From assembly GCA_002084985.1 (NCBI GenBank), contig MZGO01000025.1, positions 1 to 7,733 of the forward strand: a DNA stretch of 7,733 nt. Direction: 5' to 3'. Positions 1 to 6,157 of this stretch are shown here, piece after piece; the first letter of the stretch is position 1; every line of letters begins with the position of its first letter. The DNA is from Thermotoga sp. 4484_232. GTDB lineage: Bacteria; Thermotogota; Thermotogae; Thermotogales; Thermotogaceae. A program made the translations under genes and the position numbers. Under the pieces are notes generated by a model that worked only from the letters and a program-made list of their open reading frames with translations, had not been told where the DNA came from and did no database searches.

Positions 1-344
1 GGCCCAGGTCCATTTATCTCTGTTATAGTGTCATTAACTTCATCGATAATGGCTATGTTCTCTCGCGTTTCACCATCTATGTGAACGAAGTTCGTTGTTA
101 TTCGCTTATCGATCTTTCTTAACTCCTCTAGAACAACCTTTCCAACGTATCCTCCTAATATACCCATAGCTATTGAAGGAATCCCCAATTTTGCGAGAGC
201 TATCGAAACGTTTATCCCCTTTCCACCTGGGGACATCTTTGTTCTCTCAAGGCTTCGCAACCTATGAAGTTTGTTGAGTTCAAAGTTGTCGATGTATATT
301 TCTCTATCCAACGCGGGATTTAAAGTGACGGTCAAAACTTCCAA
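1..344 (-). CDS. PfkB-family sugar-phosphate kinase, FruK/LacC type (N-terminal 114 residues; 3' end outside window)
   Basis: Cytoplasmic kinase of the ribokinase/PfkB fold. The FruK/LacC subgroup phosphorylates fructose-1-phosphate or tagatose-6-phosphate at the second phosphate position, using ATP. The protein begins MEVLTVTLNPALDREIYID; the VTLNPALD opening is typical of this subgroup. PfkB signature 1 follows as SPGGKGINVSIALAKLG (residues 38-54), then LGGYVGK. The segment FVHIDGETRENIAIIDE is the substrate-facing beta-sheet lid region. I chose a TTG start at 342-344 because a clear GGGGTGA ribosome binding site lies 6 bases upstream and the TVTLNPALD motif begins 5 residues in; no ATG is available near there. 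It overlaps the end of the upstream ABC ATPase gene by 41 bases. The catalytic GAGD motif lies beyond the left edge, so the exact substrate cannot be decided. It resembles T. maritima TM0828 as I remember it. Confidence 0.9.
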   Translation of the reverse strand, partial: MEVLTVTLNPALDREIYIDNFELNKLHRLRSLERTKMSPGGKGINVSIALAKLGIPSIAMGILGGYVGKVVLEELRKIDKRITTNFVHIDGETRENIAIIDEVNDTITEINGPG

Positions 345-969
345 AAAATCTCACCCCTCTAGAACATCTTGTACTGATGATCATCGTACTTTTACAACTC
401 AATGTTTTCAGCTTTCTGGATACACGCTCCAAATTCTCATCGTCAAGGTGGTCTAAAATGCTGTCTATGAGGATCACCTGAGGGGATTTAACGGAGAGGA
501 AAAAAAGAAGAAGCATGATCTTATCGGCGGGATAGAAACACTTGAGGGGAGTATTCAAACCTTTATCCAAATTCCTCAATATCTCGAAATCATCCAGTTC
601 TTTCGAAAAATCTTCCAGAGAGAAATCGTTACCTCTAAACCCGAGTTCCACAAAGCCTTTGAAGGAGAGCTCATCCATTGCCTCCAGAAAGGAAGTATCG
701 ACGTACGTGATCTGCTTTCTCAGAAACTTCACATCGAAATCCCTTAAGTTTTTTCCATTGAAAAAGATTTCCCCCTTTTCTACAATAGAATAATAGATCT
801 CCTCGTTTAACCTAACCAATGACCTCAAAAGAGTTGATTTTCCAGAGCCTCTAGGACCGTATATGAGAATCACTTTACCTTCTTCGAAAGATAGATTTAT
901 GTTTGAAAGGACATCGATGTTCTCCACGATCAAAGAATAATCGTTGAACTCAATCAGACCTTTCATCAT
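304..969 (-). CDS. Degenerate PstB-like ABC ATPase domain protein
   Basis: A 221-residue single ABC ATPase domain. Walker A is intact (GPRGSGKST, residues 38-46) and a Q-loop glutamine is present (Q86). The stretch after Walker A (LLRSLVRLNEEI, then GEIFFNGKNLRDFDVKFLRKQI) follows the phosphate importer ATPase PstB pattern. The second half is abnormal. Where LSGGQ is expected it reads CFYPADKIMLLL (about 144-155). Walker B is VILIDS (165-170), with Ser170 replacing the catalytic glutamate. The switch histidine is replaced by Arg201 in IISTR. The protein ends about 20 residues after that point, shorter than the roughly 250 residues of PstB. It probably binds ATP but hydrolyses it poorly, if at all; this is inference. 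No permease or binding protein is in the window. The ATG start has a modest AAGGA site 5 bases upstream. It overlaps the small gene upstream by 20 bases and the kinase downstream by 41 bases, so translation is likely coupled. Confidence 0.8.
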   Translation of the reverse strand: MMKGLIEFNDYSLIVENIDVLSNINLSFEEGKVILIYGPRGSGKSTLLRSLVRLNEEIYYSIVEKGEIFFNGKNLRDFDVKFLRKQITYVDTSFLEAMDELSFKGFVELGFRGNDFSLEDFSKELDDFEILRNLDKGLNTPLKCFYPADKIMLLLFFLSVKSPQVILIDSILDHLDDENLERVSRKLKTLSCKSTMIISTRCSRGVRFFGSFDRHFKSRVG

Positions 970-1111
970 CTGTTTCCTTCTTTCCCAATTTTTCCATCAT
1001 CAACCTCTTCTTGAACTCTTCCAAAGCCTCCTTGTTCCCTTCTTTCACCATCTTGAGCAACTCTATTTGAGAAGCTATTCTAGGATTCCCGACTCTCTTC
1101 TTTTTATCCAC
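950..1111 (-). CDS. Small basic protein of 53 residues, function unknown
   Basis: A short frame that I do not recognise. It starts with GTG at 1109-1111, preceded by a strong GAGGTGA ribosome binding site 7 bases upstream, and ends with TGA inside the next gene. The product begins VDKKKRVGNPRIASQIELL and continues as a lysine/glutamate-rich segment (KMVKEGNKEALEEFKKRL) that should be one amphipathic helix, ending in an acidic tail (ETDDERSD). There is no signal peptide, membrane segment or cysteine. It is the first gene of a three-gene cluster and overlaps the ABC ATPase start by 20 bases, so the two are probably translationally coupled and may act together. The strong ribosome binding site, the overlap and the helical composition argue that it is real. 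No other start fits the ribosome binding site in this frame. Confidence 0.68.
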   Translation of the reverse strand: MDKKKRVGNPRIASQIELLKMVKEGNKEALEEFKKRLMMEKLGKKETDDERSD

Positions 1112-1152
1112 TCTGTCATCACCTCTCGCCGTATCGATTCTAATCGAGCTGT

Positions 1153-1181
1153 TTTAAATGAGCATTTAAGTAACATTACAA
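1153..1181 (-). promoter_or_regulatory. Possible promoter for the small-protein/ABC/kinase cluster
   Basis: On the minus strand TTGTAA (1176-1181) and TTTAAA (1153-1158) are 17 bases apart. Each matches the sigma-A consensus at 4 of 6 positions. Transcription would start near 1146, leaving a leader of about 35 bases before the GTG at 1111 that includes the GAGGTGA site. The match is only moderate and AT-rich gaps give such hits by chance. Read-through from the mre operon is an alternative. Confidence 0.4.
1154..1169. promoter_or_regulatory. Palindrome overlapping the possible -10 (candidate operator)
   Basis: TTAAATG-CT-CATTTAA is a perfect 7-base inverted repeat with a 2-base centre. It covers nearly all of the proposed TTTAAA -10 element and the 3' part of the spacer. 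A dimeric repressor bound here would block RNA polymerase. The AT-richness makes chance occurrence plausible, and there is no second copy in the window. Confidence 0.3.
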
Positions 1182-1238
1182 ATTAGCCTTTTTCTCCCAA
1201 AAAGTCATGGAGATTATCTTTGAGGGTAAGATAGAGGT

Positions 1239-2888
1239 TCAGTGAGATTTGAGTTTAAAATACAGGTCGAGCATCCGGCGAGCAATAGGAGCCGCCATTT
1301 CTGAACCGTAGCCTCCTTTCTCTATCAGGACTACTATGGCAACTTCGGGATTTTCAATTGGAGAGAAGCCTATGAACCATGAATGGGGTTTACCCTGGCT
1401 TGTTTCGGCAGTACCTGTTTTTCCGGCAACGGGGTGATCAAAATCCTTGAAAGCTTTATAAGCTGTACCGGGGTCTTCGTTCTCATTGCCAGGAAAACTG
1501 GTGACATCTTTGAGAGCCCTTATCAGGTAGTCCCATACATCTTTTTCTATATCCACGCTGAGGATGACTTTAGGTTTAATGTACTCCTTTCCCACTTTTT
1601 TGACGACATGAGGTTTGAACACTTTCCCTCTGTTAGCAATAAACGAGATAAGATTCAGCATTTCCATCGGTGTCAAAAGGATGTAGCCTTGCCCTATAGA
1701 AAGTAAGATGGTGTCACCAGGATACCAAGGTTCCCCATATTTTTCCATTTTCCACGAAGGTGACGGAAATATCCCTCGAACCTCTCCGGGGAGATCTATA
1801 CCAGTTTTATCGTCTAATCTTAAAAGAGAAGCCATCTTCTTCATCTTTTCTATACCCAGTTTCAAACCGAGTTGGTAGAAATAGACGTTACAGGAGACTC
1901 TAAGCGCCTTCCTCAGATCCACAAAACCATGCCCCGAGATTTTCCAGTCTTTATAGATCGCCACAACTTTCCCTTCTTTGTTTTTGTAAGCGAATCTTCC
2001 CTTACAGACGATTCCTTCGTTGGGATCTCCATTGTTCAGAAGGAATGCCAGAGCGTAGAGTGGCTTTATCGAAGATCCTGGAGGGTACAAAGCGGAGATG
2101 GCTCTGTTGAGCAGAGGAGCTTTCGGATCGTTTTTCATCCTCAACCATTTCCTATAGAACATCTCTCCTGTGAAGGTGTTGGGATCGAACGAGGGAAAAG
2201 ATGCCAAGGTGTAAATCTCACCTGTTTTGGGATTCGAAACGATTATAACCCCCGCTTTTCCGACCTCTTTCAAGACTTTTTCCGCAAACTCCTGTAATTC
2301 TTTCTTCAAGGTCAATACAACATCCTTTCCTGGAATTGGGGGGACTTCGACCACCTTTCCCAGTTCCTTTCCTGAAGGGTCTATAACCACGAGTTCCGAT
2401 CCTTTTTGTCCTTTCAGAACCTCATCGTAAGCTTTCTCAACACCGCTTATTCCTTCTCTTTCACTCCCTATATATCCGACAACGTGAGGAGCCAGGTTTT
2501 TATACCTTCTCACGATCTTCTCACTGACTTTTATCCCAAAGCTTTTTAAAAGTTCTGCTTCTCCCTTACTGACGAGTATCTTCTCCCCCAAAAGAAGTTT
2601 CATCGCCTTTCTTCTTCCCACAATCTTTTCAAGTTTCTTTTTAATCTCTTCAGGAATATTCATTCCCCAAGCGTCAGCGGTGTATAGAATCTCATCCCAC
2701 GCAAGGATTGTTCCATCGTCCAGCTTTATCTTTCCTCTCAAAGGTGGAATATCCTTTATCCTTGATTCCAAAGATTCTATGAAAGAAGAATGCACATCAT
2801 GCTCTATTACTTGAAGTTTGTATGCTTTTATCAAAAGTAAAGAGAAAGAAGCCATCATGATCAATATCAAGATTTGAGATACCTTCAC
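1239..2888 (-). CDS. mrdA: Penicillin-binding protein 2, elongation-specific peptidoglycan transpeptidase
   Basis: Class B (monofunctional) penicillin-binding protein of 549 residues that cross-links peptidoglycan during side-wall growth. It is anchored in the membrane with its enzyme domain outside. An N-terminal membrane anchor spans about residues 5-22. The dimerisation/pedestal region carries the RGKI...DG motif at 51-60. The transpeptidase domain starts near 210. Active-site motifs are complete: SSIK (272-275, Ser272 nucleophile), SCN (332-334) and KTGTAE (490-495). The SIGQGYILLTPMEM segment (397-410) and WYPGD (388-392) are typical of the PBP2/FtsI family. The position directly after mreBCD favours PBP2 over the septal FtsI. 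The start is GTG at 2886-2888, overlapping the mreD stop by 4 bases (GTGA), with AGGAGG 8 bases upstream. RodA, its usual glycosyltransferase partner, is not in the window. Confidence 0.95.
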   Translation of the reverse strand: MKVSQILILIMMASFSLLLIKAYKLQVIEHDVHSSFIESLESRIKDIPPLRGKIKLDDGTILAWDEILYTADAWGMNIPEEIKKKLEKIVGRRKAMKLLLGEKILVSKGEAELLKSFGIKVSEKIVRRYKNLAPHVVGYIGSEREGISGVEKAYDEVLKGQKGSELVVIDPSGKELGKVVEVPPIPGKDVVLTLKKELQEFAEKVLKEVGKAGVIIVSNPKTGEIYTLASFPSFDPNTFTGEMFYRKWLRMKNDPKAPLLNRAISALYPPGSSIKPLYALAFLLNNGDPNEGIVCKGRFAYKNKEGKVVAIYKDWKISGHGFVDLRKALRVSCNVYFYQLGLKLGIEKMKKMASLLRLDDKTGIDLPGEVRGIFPSPSWKMEKYGEPWYPGDTILLSIGQGYILLTPMEMLNLISFIANRGKVFKPHVVKKVGKEYIKPKVILSVDIEKDVWDYLIRALKDVTSFPGNENEDPGTAYKAFKDFDHPVAGKTGTAETSQGKPHSWFIGFSPIENPEVAIVVLIEKGGYGSEMAAPIARRMLDLYFKLKSH

Positions 2889-3256
2889 TTGCCTTTCCTC
2901 CTCAATTTAAGAACAGTCAGAGCGCTTCCAAGTGTGAACACACCGTTGATTACGGACATATTTCCTTTCTGAAGAAGTAAATATGAAACAAGAAGAAGCA
3001 CCATAGATGGTGTAAAAGGTGTGGAGAAGAATTCCTTCGATTTGAAGAGTATTAAAAACACGAAGTAAGTTGCTATGTGGAACAAATCCACTTCCCCCAT
3101 TACCAAGGATCTAACCAGAAGTATTAGAAAGACGAAGTATAAAACTTTATCTTCCTTTTCCAGAAATTCAAACACCAGAAACGAGTACACCAAAGGGAAC
3201 AGATCCAGAAAAGCTTTATCCCAGAATACGGCCATGAAACCAAGAAAAAAACTCAC
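2885..3256 (-). CDS. mreD: Rod shape-determining membrane protein MreD (short form)
   Basis: A 123-residue, very hydrophobic protein with about four or five membrane segments (roughly 16-31, 38-53, 58-72, 83-97 and 101-116), ending in a basic tail (LKLRRKGK). MreD sequences diverge strongly, so the call rests on membrane topology and on its place between mreC and the PBP2 gene, the usual order. At 123 residues it is shorter than the common length of about 160. MreD is an integral part of the elongasome, working with MreC and the RodA-PBP2 synthase. The start is GTG at 3254-3256, one base after the mreC stop, with a GAGGTGA site 6 bases upstream lying inside the last codons of mreC. It overlaps the PBP2 gene by 4 bases. 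Confidence 0.8.
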   Translation of the reverse strand: MSFFLGFMAVFWDKAFLDLFPLVYSFLVFEFLEKEDKVLYFVFLILLVRSLVMGEVDLFHIATYFVFLILFKSKEFFSTPFTPSMVLLLVSYLLLQKGNMSVINGVFTLGSALTVLKLRRKGK

Positions 3257-3257
3257 C

Positions 3258-3896
3258 TCATCTCACCTCTAAGATCGACACGTACTCTGGAATGTTTCTA
3301 CTCACTTTGACGAGGAAATCCTCCTTGGATACTCCCACAACTTCTCCGATGTAATCGCCCTTCAATCTCTTCAAAATTAGATTCCAGGTGGTTTCTCCAA
3401 CAAACACTTTTCCACCCACCACATCAAGATTTTCGAATATCCTGAGAATAGGGGGAGATCCTCCTTTCATGATTCCTACGGTTTTGAAACCGTCTTTAAC
3501 AACAAAAACCTTCATAAGGAATTTTTTCGAGAAGGGGGTTATCACGGTGGATATGCCACCAGAAGAACTCTCAACCACTCCGATGAACCCCTTCCCAGGA
3601 CTGAAGACCAGGCATCCTTTGGGAAAATTTCCAAGTACGAACAGTACACCATCATAGTATCCCGTCACAGGGGAGTTCCCACCGATTTTCTCACCGTTGA
3701 GTATGATGTCTCCATAATCTTCCTTTTCTGTAAAGCACCTCGCCTTCTCTGAGAAAAAGCTCCTTGTGTAAAAAAAGGGAGTGGATATGAAAAGCAACTT
3801 ATCCTCGACGAAAGAGGATACACGGTGATCGGTACTCAGATCCACAAAATAGAGTAATAAGAATAGAAAAAGGAGAATCCAGGGTAACTTCATCAT
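3258..3896 (-). CDS. mreC: Cell shape-determining protein MreC (compact form)
   Basis: MreC is a bitopic membrane protein that links cytoplasmic MreB to PBP2 outside the membrane. Here it has 212 residues, against roughly 270-370 in well-studied species. An N-terminal membrane helix covers about 4-20. The beta-rich extracellular part starts near 62 and includes [17 protein letters not shown] (93-109), which matches the first beta-barrel of MreC. It continues through [10 protein letters not shown] (159-168) and [19 protein letters not shown] (180-198), the GD...IG.V pattern of the second barrel. The long dimerising coiled coil that normally follows the membrane helix is absent or reduced to about 40 residues. 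The ATG at 3894-3896 overlaps the mreB stop in an ATGA arrangement; a second ATG immediately follows and could be the start instead. Confidence 0.85.
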   Translation of the reverse strand: MMKLPWILLFLFLLLYFVDLSTDHRVSSFVEDKLLFISTPFFYTRSFFSEKARCFTEKEDYGDIILNGEKIGGNSPVTGYYDGVLFVLGNFPKGCLVFSPGKGFIGVVESSSGGISTVITPFSKKFLMKVFVVKDGFKTVGIMKGGSPPILRIFENLDVVGGKVFVGETTWNLILKRLKGDYIGEVVGVSKEDFLVKVSRNIPEYVSILEVR

Positions 3897-4906
3897 TCAA
3901 CCCTCTGAAGCTTTTTTAAAATGTTTACCTTCTCCAAAACCATACCGGCTCCTCTCGCGACACAAGTCAATGGATCATCCGCCATGACGACATCTATACC
4001 GGTCTCTTCACTCAACAATTTGTCGAAACCTCTTAAAAGCGATCCCCCTCCCGCTATCAGTATCCCCCTCTCCATAATATCCGCGACGAGCTCTGGGGGA
4101 GTTTTCTCAAGAGTCGCTTTCACACTCTCAACGATTGCCATCACAGGTTGCCTTATCGCTTCCCTTATTTCAACCCCTCTCAACGTGATTCTTCTAGGAA
4201 GCCCACTTGAAAGATCTATACCGGTGACAGTCGTTTCCAACTCATCGTACTCATCGCTTGAATGGACATTTCCTATCTCTATCTTCACCCTCTCAGCGGT
4301 TCTCTCACCTATGGCAACCCTGTAAGTCTCTCTCACATACTGAACTATAGCTTCATCCATTTCATCCCCCGCTATCCTCACAGAATCCCATGTTACAATA
4401 CTTCCAAGAGATATCACGGCGACCTCCGTTGTTCCTCCCCCAACATCCACAACCATGTTTCCACTCGGCTCCTCCACATCAAGACCTGCTCCGATCGCAG
4501 TTGCCATAGGTTCTTCTAAGAGAAAAACCCTACTTGCTCCCGCTTCAAGTCCTGCCTCCAATATGGCCCTTCTTTCAACGTCAGTTATTCCAACGGGAAC
4601 ACCTATGACAACACGGGGTTTGAAAATTCCAAAACCTCCTTTAGCTTTGTCTATAAAGTATTTGAGCATTATAAGAGCGGTTTGATAATCCGCTATAACA
4701 CCATCTCTCAGGGGTCTTACAGCTTTGATAGTTGCAGGTGTTTTTCCAAGCATCTTCTTCGCTTCTATACCCACTTTCAAGATCTCACCCGTTGAAACGT
4801 TTATAGCTATGACGGATGGTTCGTTTACAACGATCCCCTTTCCTTTCACATAAACTAAGGTGTTGGCGGTTCCAAGGTCTATACCGACATCGTTTCTTCC
4901 AAACAC
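3893..4906 (-). CDS. mreB: Rod shape-determining actin homologue MreB
   Basis: Bacterial actin that forms antiparallel double filaments on the inner membrane face and directs side-wall synthesis. It has 337 residues, the family's usual length, and very close resemblance to the crystallised T. maritima MreB (TM0588). Nucleotide-site motifs are intact: phosphate-1 [10 protein letters not shown] (7-16), FLLEEPMA with the catalytic-loop glutamates (128-135), phosphate-2 [10 protein letters not shown] (152-161) and the adenosine motif GGGSLLRG (286-293). The hydrophobic insertion loop GGFGIFKPR (90-98) holds Ile94-Phe95, matching the Leu-Phe pair that inserts T. maritima MreB into membrane. The N-terminus is short, with no amphipathic helix. 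The start is GTG at 4904-4906 behind GAGGTGA. It is the first gene of the operon, preceded by a good promoter, and overlaps mreC by 4 bases. Confidence 0.97.
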   Translation of the reverse strand: MFGRNDVGIDLGTANTLVYVKGKGIVVNEPSVIAINVSTGEILKVGIEAKKMLGKTPATIKAVRPLRDGVIADYQTALIMLKYFIDKAKGGFGIFKPRVVIGVPVGITDVERRAILEAGLEAGASRVFLLEEPMATAIGAGLDVEEPSGNMVVDVGGGTTEVAVISLGSIVTWDSVRIAGDEMDEAIVQYVRETYRVAIGERTAERVKIEIGNVHSSDEYDELETTVTGIDLSSGLPRRITLRGVEIREAIRQPVMAIVESVKATLEKTPPELVADIMERGILIAGGGSLLRGFDKLLSEETGIDVVMADDPLTCVARGAGMVLEKVNILKKLQRVE

Positions 4907-4937
4907 TCTCTCACCTCTCTCATTCCGTATCTTAATG

Positions 4938-4966
4938 ATTATAACAATCCTTTCGGAAACTATGAA
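4938..4966 (-). promoter_or_regulatory. Promoter of the mreBCD-PBP2 operon
   Basis: On the minus strand a perfect TATAAT (4938-4943) is preceded by TGT, giving an extended -10 (TGnTATAAT). TTCATA (4961-4966, 4 of 6 matches to TTGACA) lies 17 bases upstream. Transcription should begin near 4931, about 25 bases before the GTG start of mreB, leaving room for the GAGGTGA ribosome binding site. This is the best promoter match I found in the window. Confidence 0.75.
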
Positions 4967-5010
4967 AAGATTGCGCTCCAGCGTTTTGGATGATTATGTG
5001 ATTAATTAAG

Positions 5011-5024
5011 AGAAAGCACTTTCT
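5011..5024. promoter_or_regulatory. Palindrome next to the alcohol dehydrogenase -10 (candidate operator)
   Basis: AGAAAG-CA-CTTTCT is a perfect 6-base inverted repeat with a 2-base centre. Its right arm ends on the T of the extended -10 TG. It lies where a regulator would contact DNA just upstream of the polymerase -10, between the two divergent promoters. An 8-base self-complementary TTAATTAA (5002-5009) sits immediately to its left. There is no second copy in the window to support a regulon. Confidence 0.35.
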
Positions 5025-5032
5025 GGTAAAAT
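5024..5032 (+). promoter_or_regulatory. Possible extended -10 promoter for the alcohol dehydrogenase operon
   Basis: TGGTAAAAT is an extended -10 (TG at 5024-5025, TAAAAT at 5027-5032, 5 of 6 matches to TATAAT). No good -35 lies 16-18 bases upstream, as is common for extended -10 promoters or those needing an activator. Transcription would start near 5039, at the ribosome binding site itself, giving an unusually short leader of about 15 bases. Confidence 0.45.
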
Positions 5033-5053
5033 AATTTCGAGGTGATCGGAAAT

Positions 5054-6157
5054 ATGTGGAGATATTTCATGCCCGTGAAGGTGAATTTCGGTTGGAAAGT
5101 TCTCAGAGAGAGAAAGGATGCTCTCAAACCCTTTGGGAAAAAAGCGGTGGTTTTCACCGGTAAGAGGTCATCCAAGGAGAATGGATCTTTGGATGACCTG
5201 ACCAGTGTGCTTGAAGAATTTGGGATACAGTATACCGTGTGGGATGAGGTCCCTGAAAATCCGGACTTTCAATCACTTGAAAAAGCGCTGAAGGATGTTG
5301 GGGAGGAGAATTTCGATTTCGTTGTGGGACTCGGTGGGGGAAGCCCCATGGATTTCGCAAAAGCTATGGCAGTTCTCCTGATTAACAGGGGTATCTCCCC
5401 AGAAGACCTTTACAAAGGTGCATACGAAAAAGCCTTACCGATAGTCGCGATTCCCACAACTTCTGGAACGGGGAGTGAAGTTACGCAATATTCCGTTTTA
5501 ACGGATCGTGAGGGGAACAAAAAAGGCTTTGGAAACGATCTCATATTCCCTAAAATTTCTTTTGTTGATCCTCGGTACACTTTATTTATGAACGAGGATA
5601 TAACGCTGACCACGGGTTTGGATGCTTTATGCCATGCTGTGGAAGGTTTCATGTCCAAAAGGGCTACTCCCATCTCCGATATCTTTGCACTGGAAGCCGT
5701 CAGGAAGATCTCAGAGTCCTTACCGAAAGTTCTGGAGGATCTGAAAAACGAGGGTCATAGAGAGAACATGATGATGGCATCCCTCATGGCAGGTATCGTC
5801 ATTTCTCAAACAGGAACGACGGTAGCGCATGCACTCGGTTATCCGTTAACAACGGAGAAAGGAGTAAGACACGGTCTTGCAACTGCTGTCACCCTGGTTG
5901 AAGTTTTGAAGGTGATGAGCGAAGAGGCTGAAGAAAAAGTGAAAGAGATTTTGAAACCCTTTGAAGGAATTGAGGGATTGAGACGGTTCCTCAGAGATCT
6001 TGGAGCCTATAAAAAAATTGAGATAAGCCAGGATGATATAGAAAGGTGGGCTGAAAAAGTTTCAAAAGCCAGACACATTCAATTCAGCCCGGGTAATTTT
6101 TCAAGGGAAACGATCCTCAGAATATACACCTCCTTGAAAGAGGAGTATCTGGTATGA
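5054..6157 (+). CDS. Iron-dependent (group III) alcohol dehydrogenase, NAD(P)H-linked
   Basis: Cytoplasmic enzyme that interconverts alcohols and aldehydes using NAD(P)H and one Fe(II). Its 367 residues are close to T. maritima TM0920, a crystallised family member. The N-terminal nucleotide-binding domain has GGGSPMDFAKA (94-104) and TTSGTGSEVT (135-144). The C-terminal helical domain carries all four expected metal ligands: Asp190 and His194 (GLDALCHAVEG), His259 (GTTVAHALGYP) and His273 (VRHG). After strand 2 the sequence is TGKRSS, with no Asp at the position that selects NAD in FucO, so NADP is the likelier cofactor (inference). The physiological alcohol cannot be read from sequence. I start at the ATG at 5054 rather than the in-frame GTG at 5042, because GAGGTGA (5039-5045) sits 8 bases before the ATG and contains that GTG, and the family begins at MW. 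It overlaps the next gene by 4 bases. Confidence 0.93.
   Translation: MWRYFMPVKVNFGWKVLRERKDALKPFGKKAVVFTGKRSSKENGSLDDLTSVLEEFGIQYTVWDEVPENPDFQSLEKALKDVGEENFDFVVGLGGGSPMDFAKAMAVLLINRGISPEDLYKGAYEKALPIVAIPTTSGTGSEVTQYSVLTDREGNKKGFGNDLIFPKISFVDPRYTLFMNEDITLTTGLDALCHAVEGFMSKRATPISDIFALEAVRKISESLPKVLEDLKNEGHRENMMMASLMAGIVISQTGTTVAHALGYPLTTEKGVRHGLATAVTLVEVLKVMSEEAEEKVKEILKPFEGIEGLRRFLRDLGAYKKIEISQDDIERWAEKVSKARHIQFSPGNFSRETILRIYTSLKEEYLV
5165..5199 (+). repeat. Strong inverted repeat inside the alcohol dehydrogenase gene
   Basis: Left arm AGGTCATCCAAGGA (5165-5178) and right arm TCTTTGGATGACCT (5186-5199) pair over 14 positions with one mismatch in DNA, which is a G·U pair in RNA. The loop is 7 bases (GAATGGA). 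The repeat encodes RSSKENGSLDDL and starts about 110 bases into the gene. No T-tract follows, so it is not a standard intrinsic terminator. Confidence 0.75.

Noticed and set aside
304..380. A frameshift near the ATPase C-terminus, since a one-base shift would end it at the TGA inside GGGGTGA
   Set aside because: The current frame keeps the expected strand STMIIST up to the H-loop position, and the shifted frame is open for only a few codons, so there is no clear sign of a broken gene.
944..1186. Plus-strand open frame of 80 codons across the small-protein gene
   Set aside because: It runs antisense to the better supported 53-residue gene, and the Phe/Leu/His-rich product is what the reverse of a Lys/Glu-rich helix gives.
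1215..1233. Inverted repeat (TATCTT / AAGATA, 7-base loop) just after the PBP2 stop, considered as an intrinsic terminator
   Set aside because: The stem is only 6 bp and mostly A-T, and the run of T on the minus strand starts about 10 bases after the stem, too late for a standard terminator.
1872..2297. Plus-strand open frame of 141 codons opposite the PBP2 gene
   Set aside because: It is fully antisense to a well-supported gene with intact catalytic motifs, and its product shows no recognisable domain.
5042..5053. In-frame GTG start four codons upstream of the chosen alcohol dehydrogenase ATG
   Set aside because: The GTG is part of the GAGGTGA ribosome binding site, has no site of its own, and family members begin at the MW segment.
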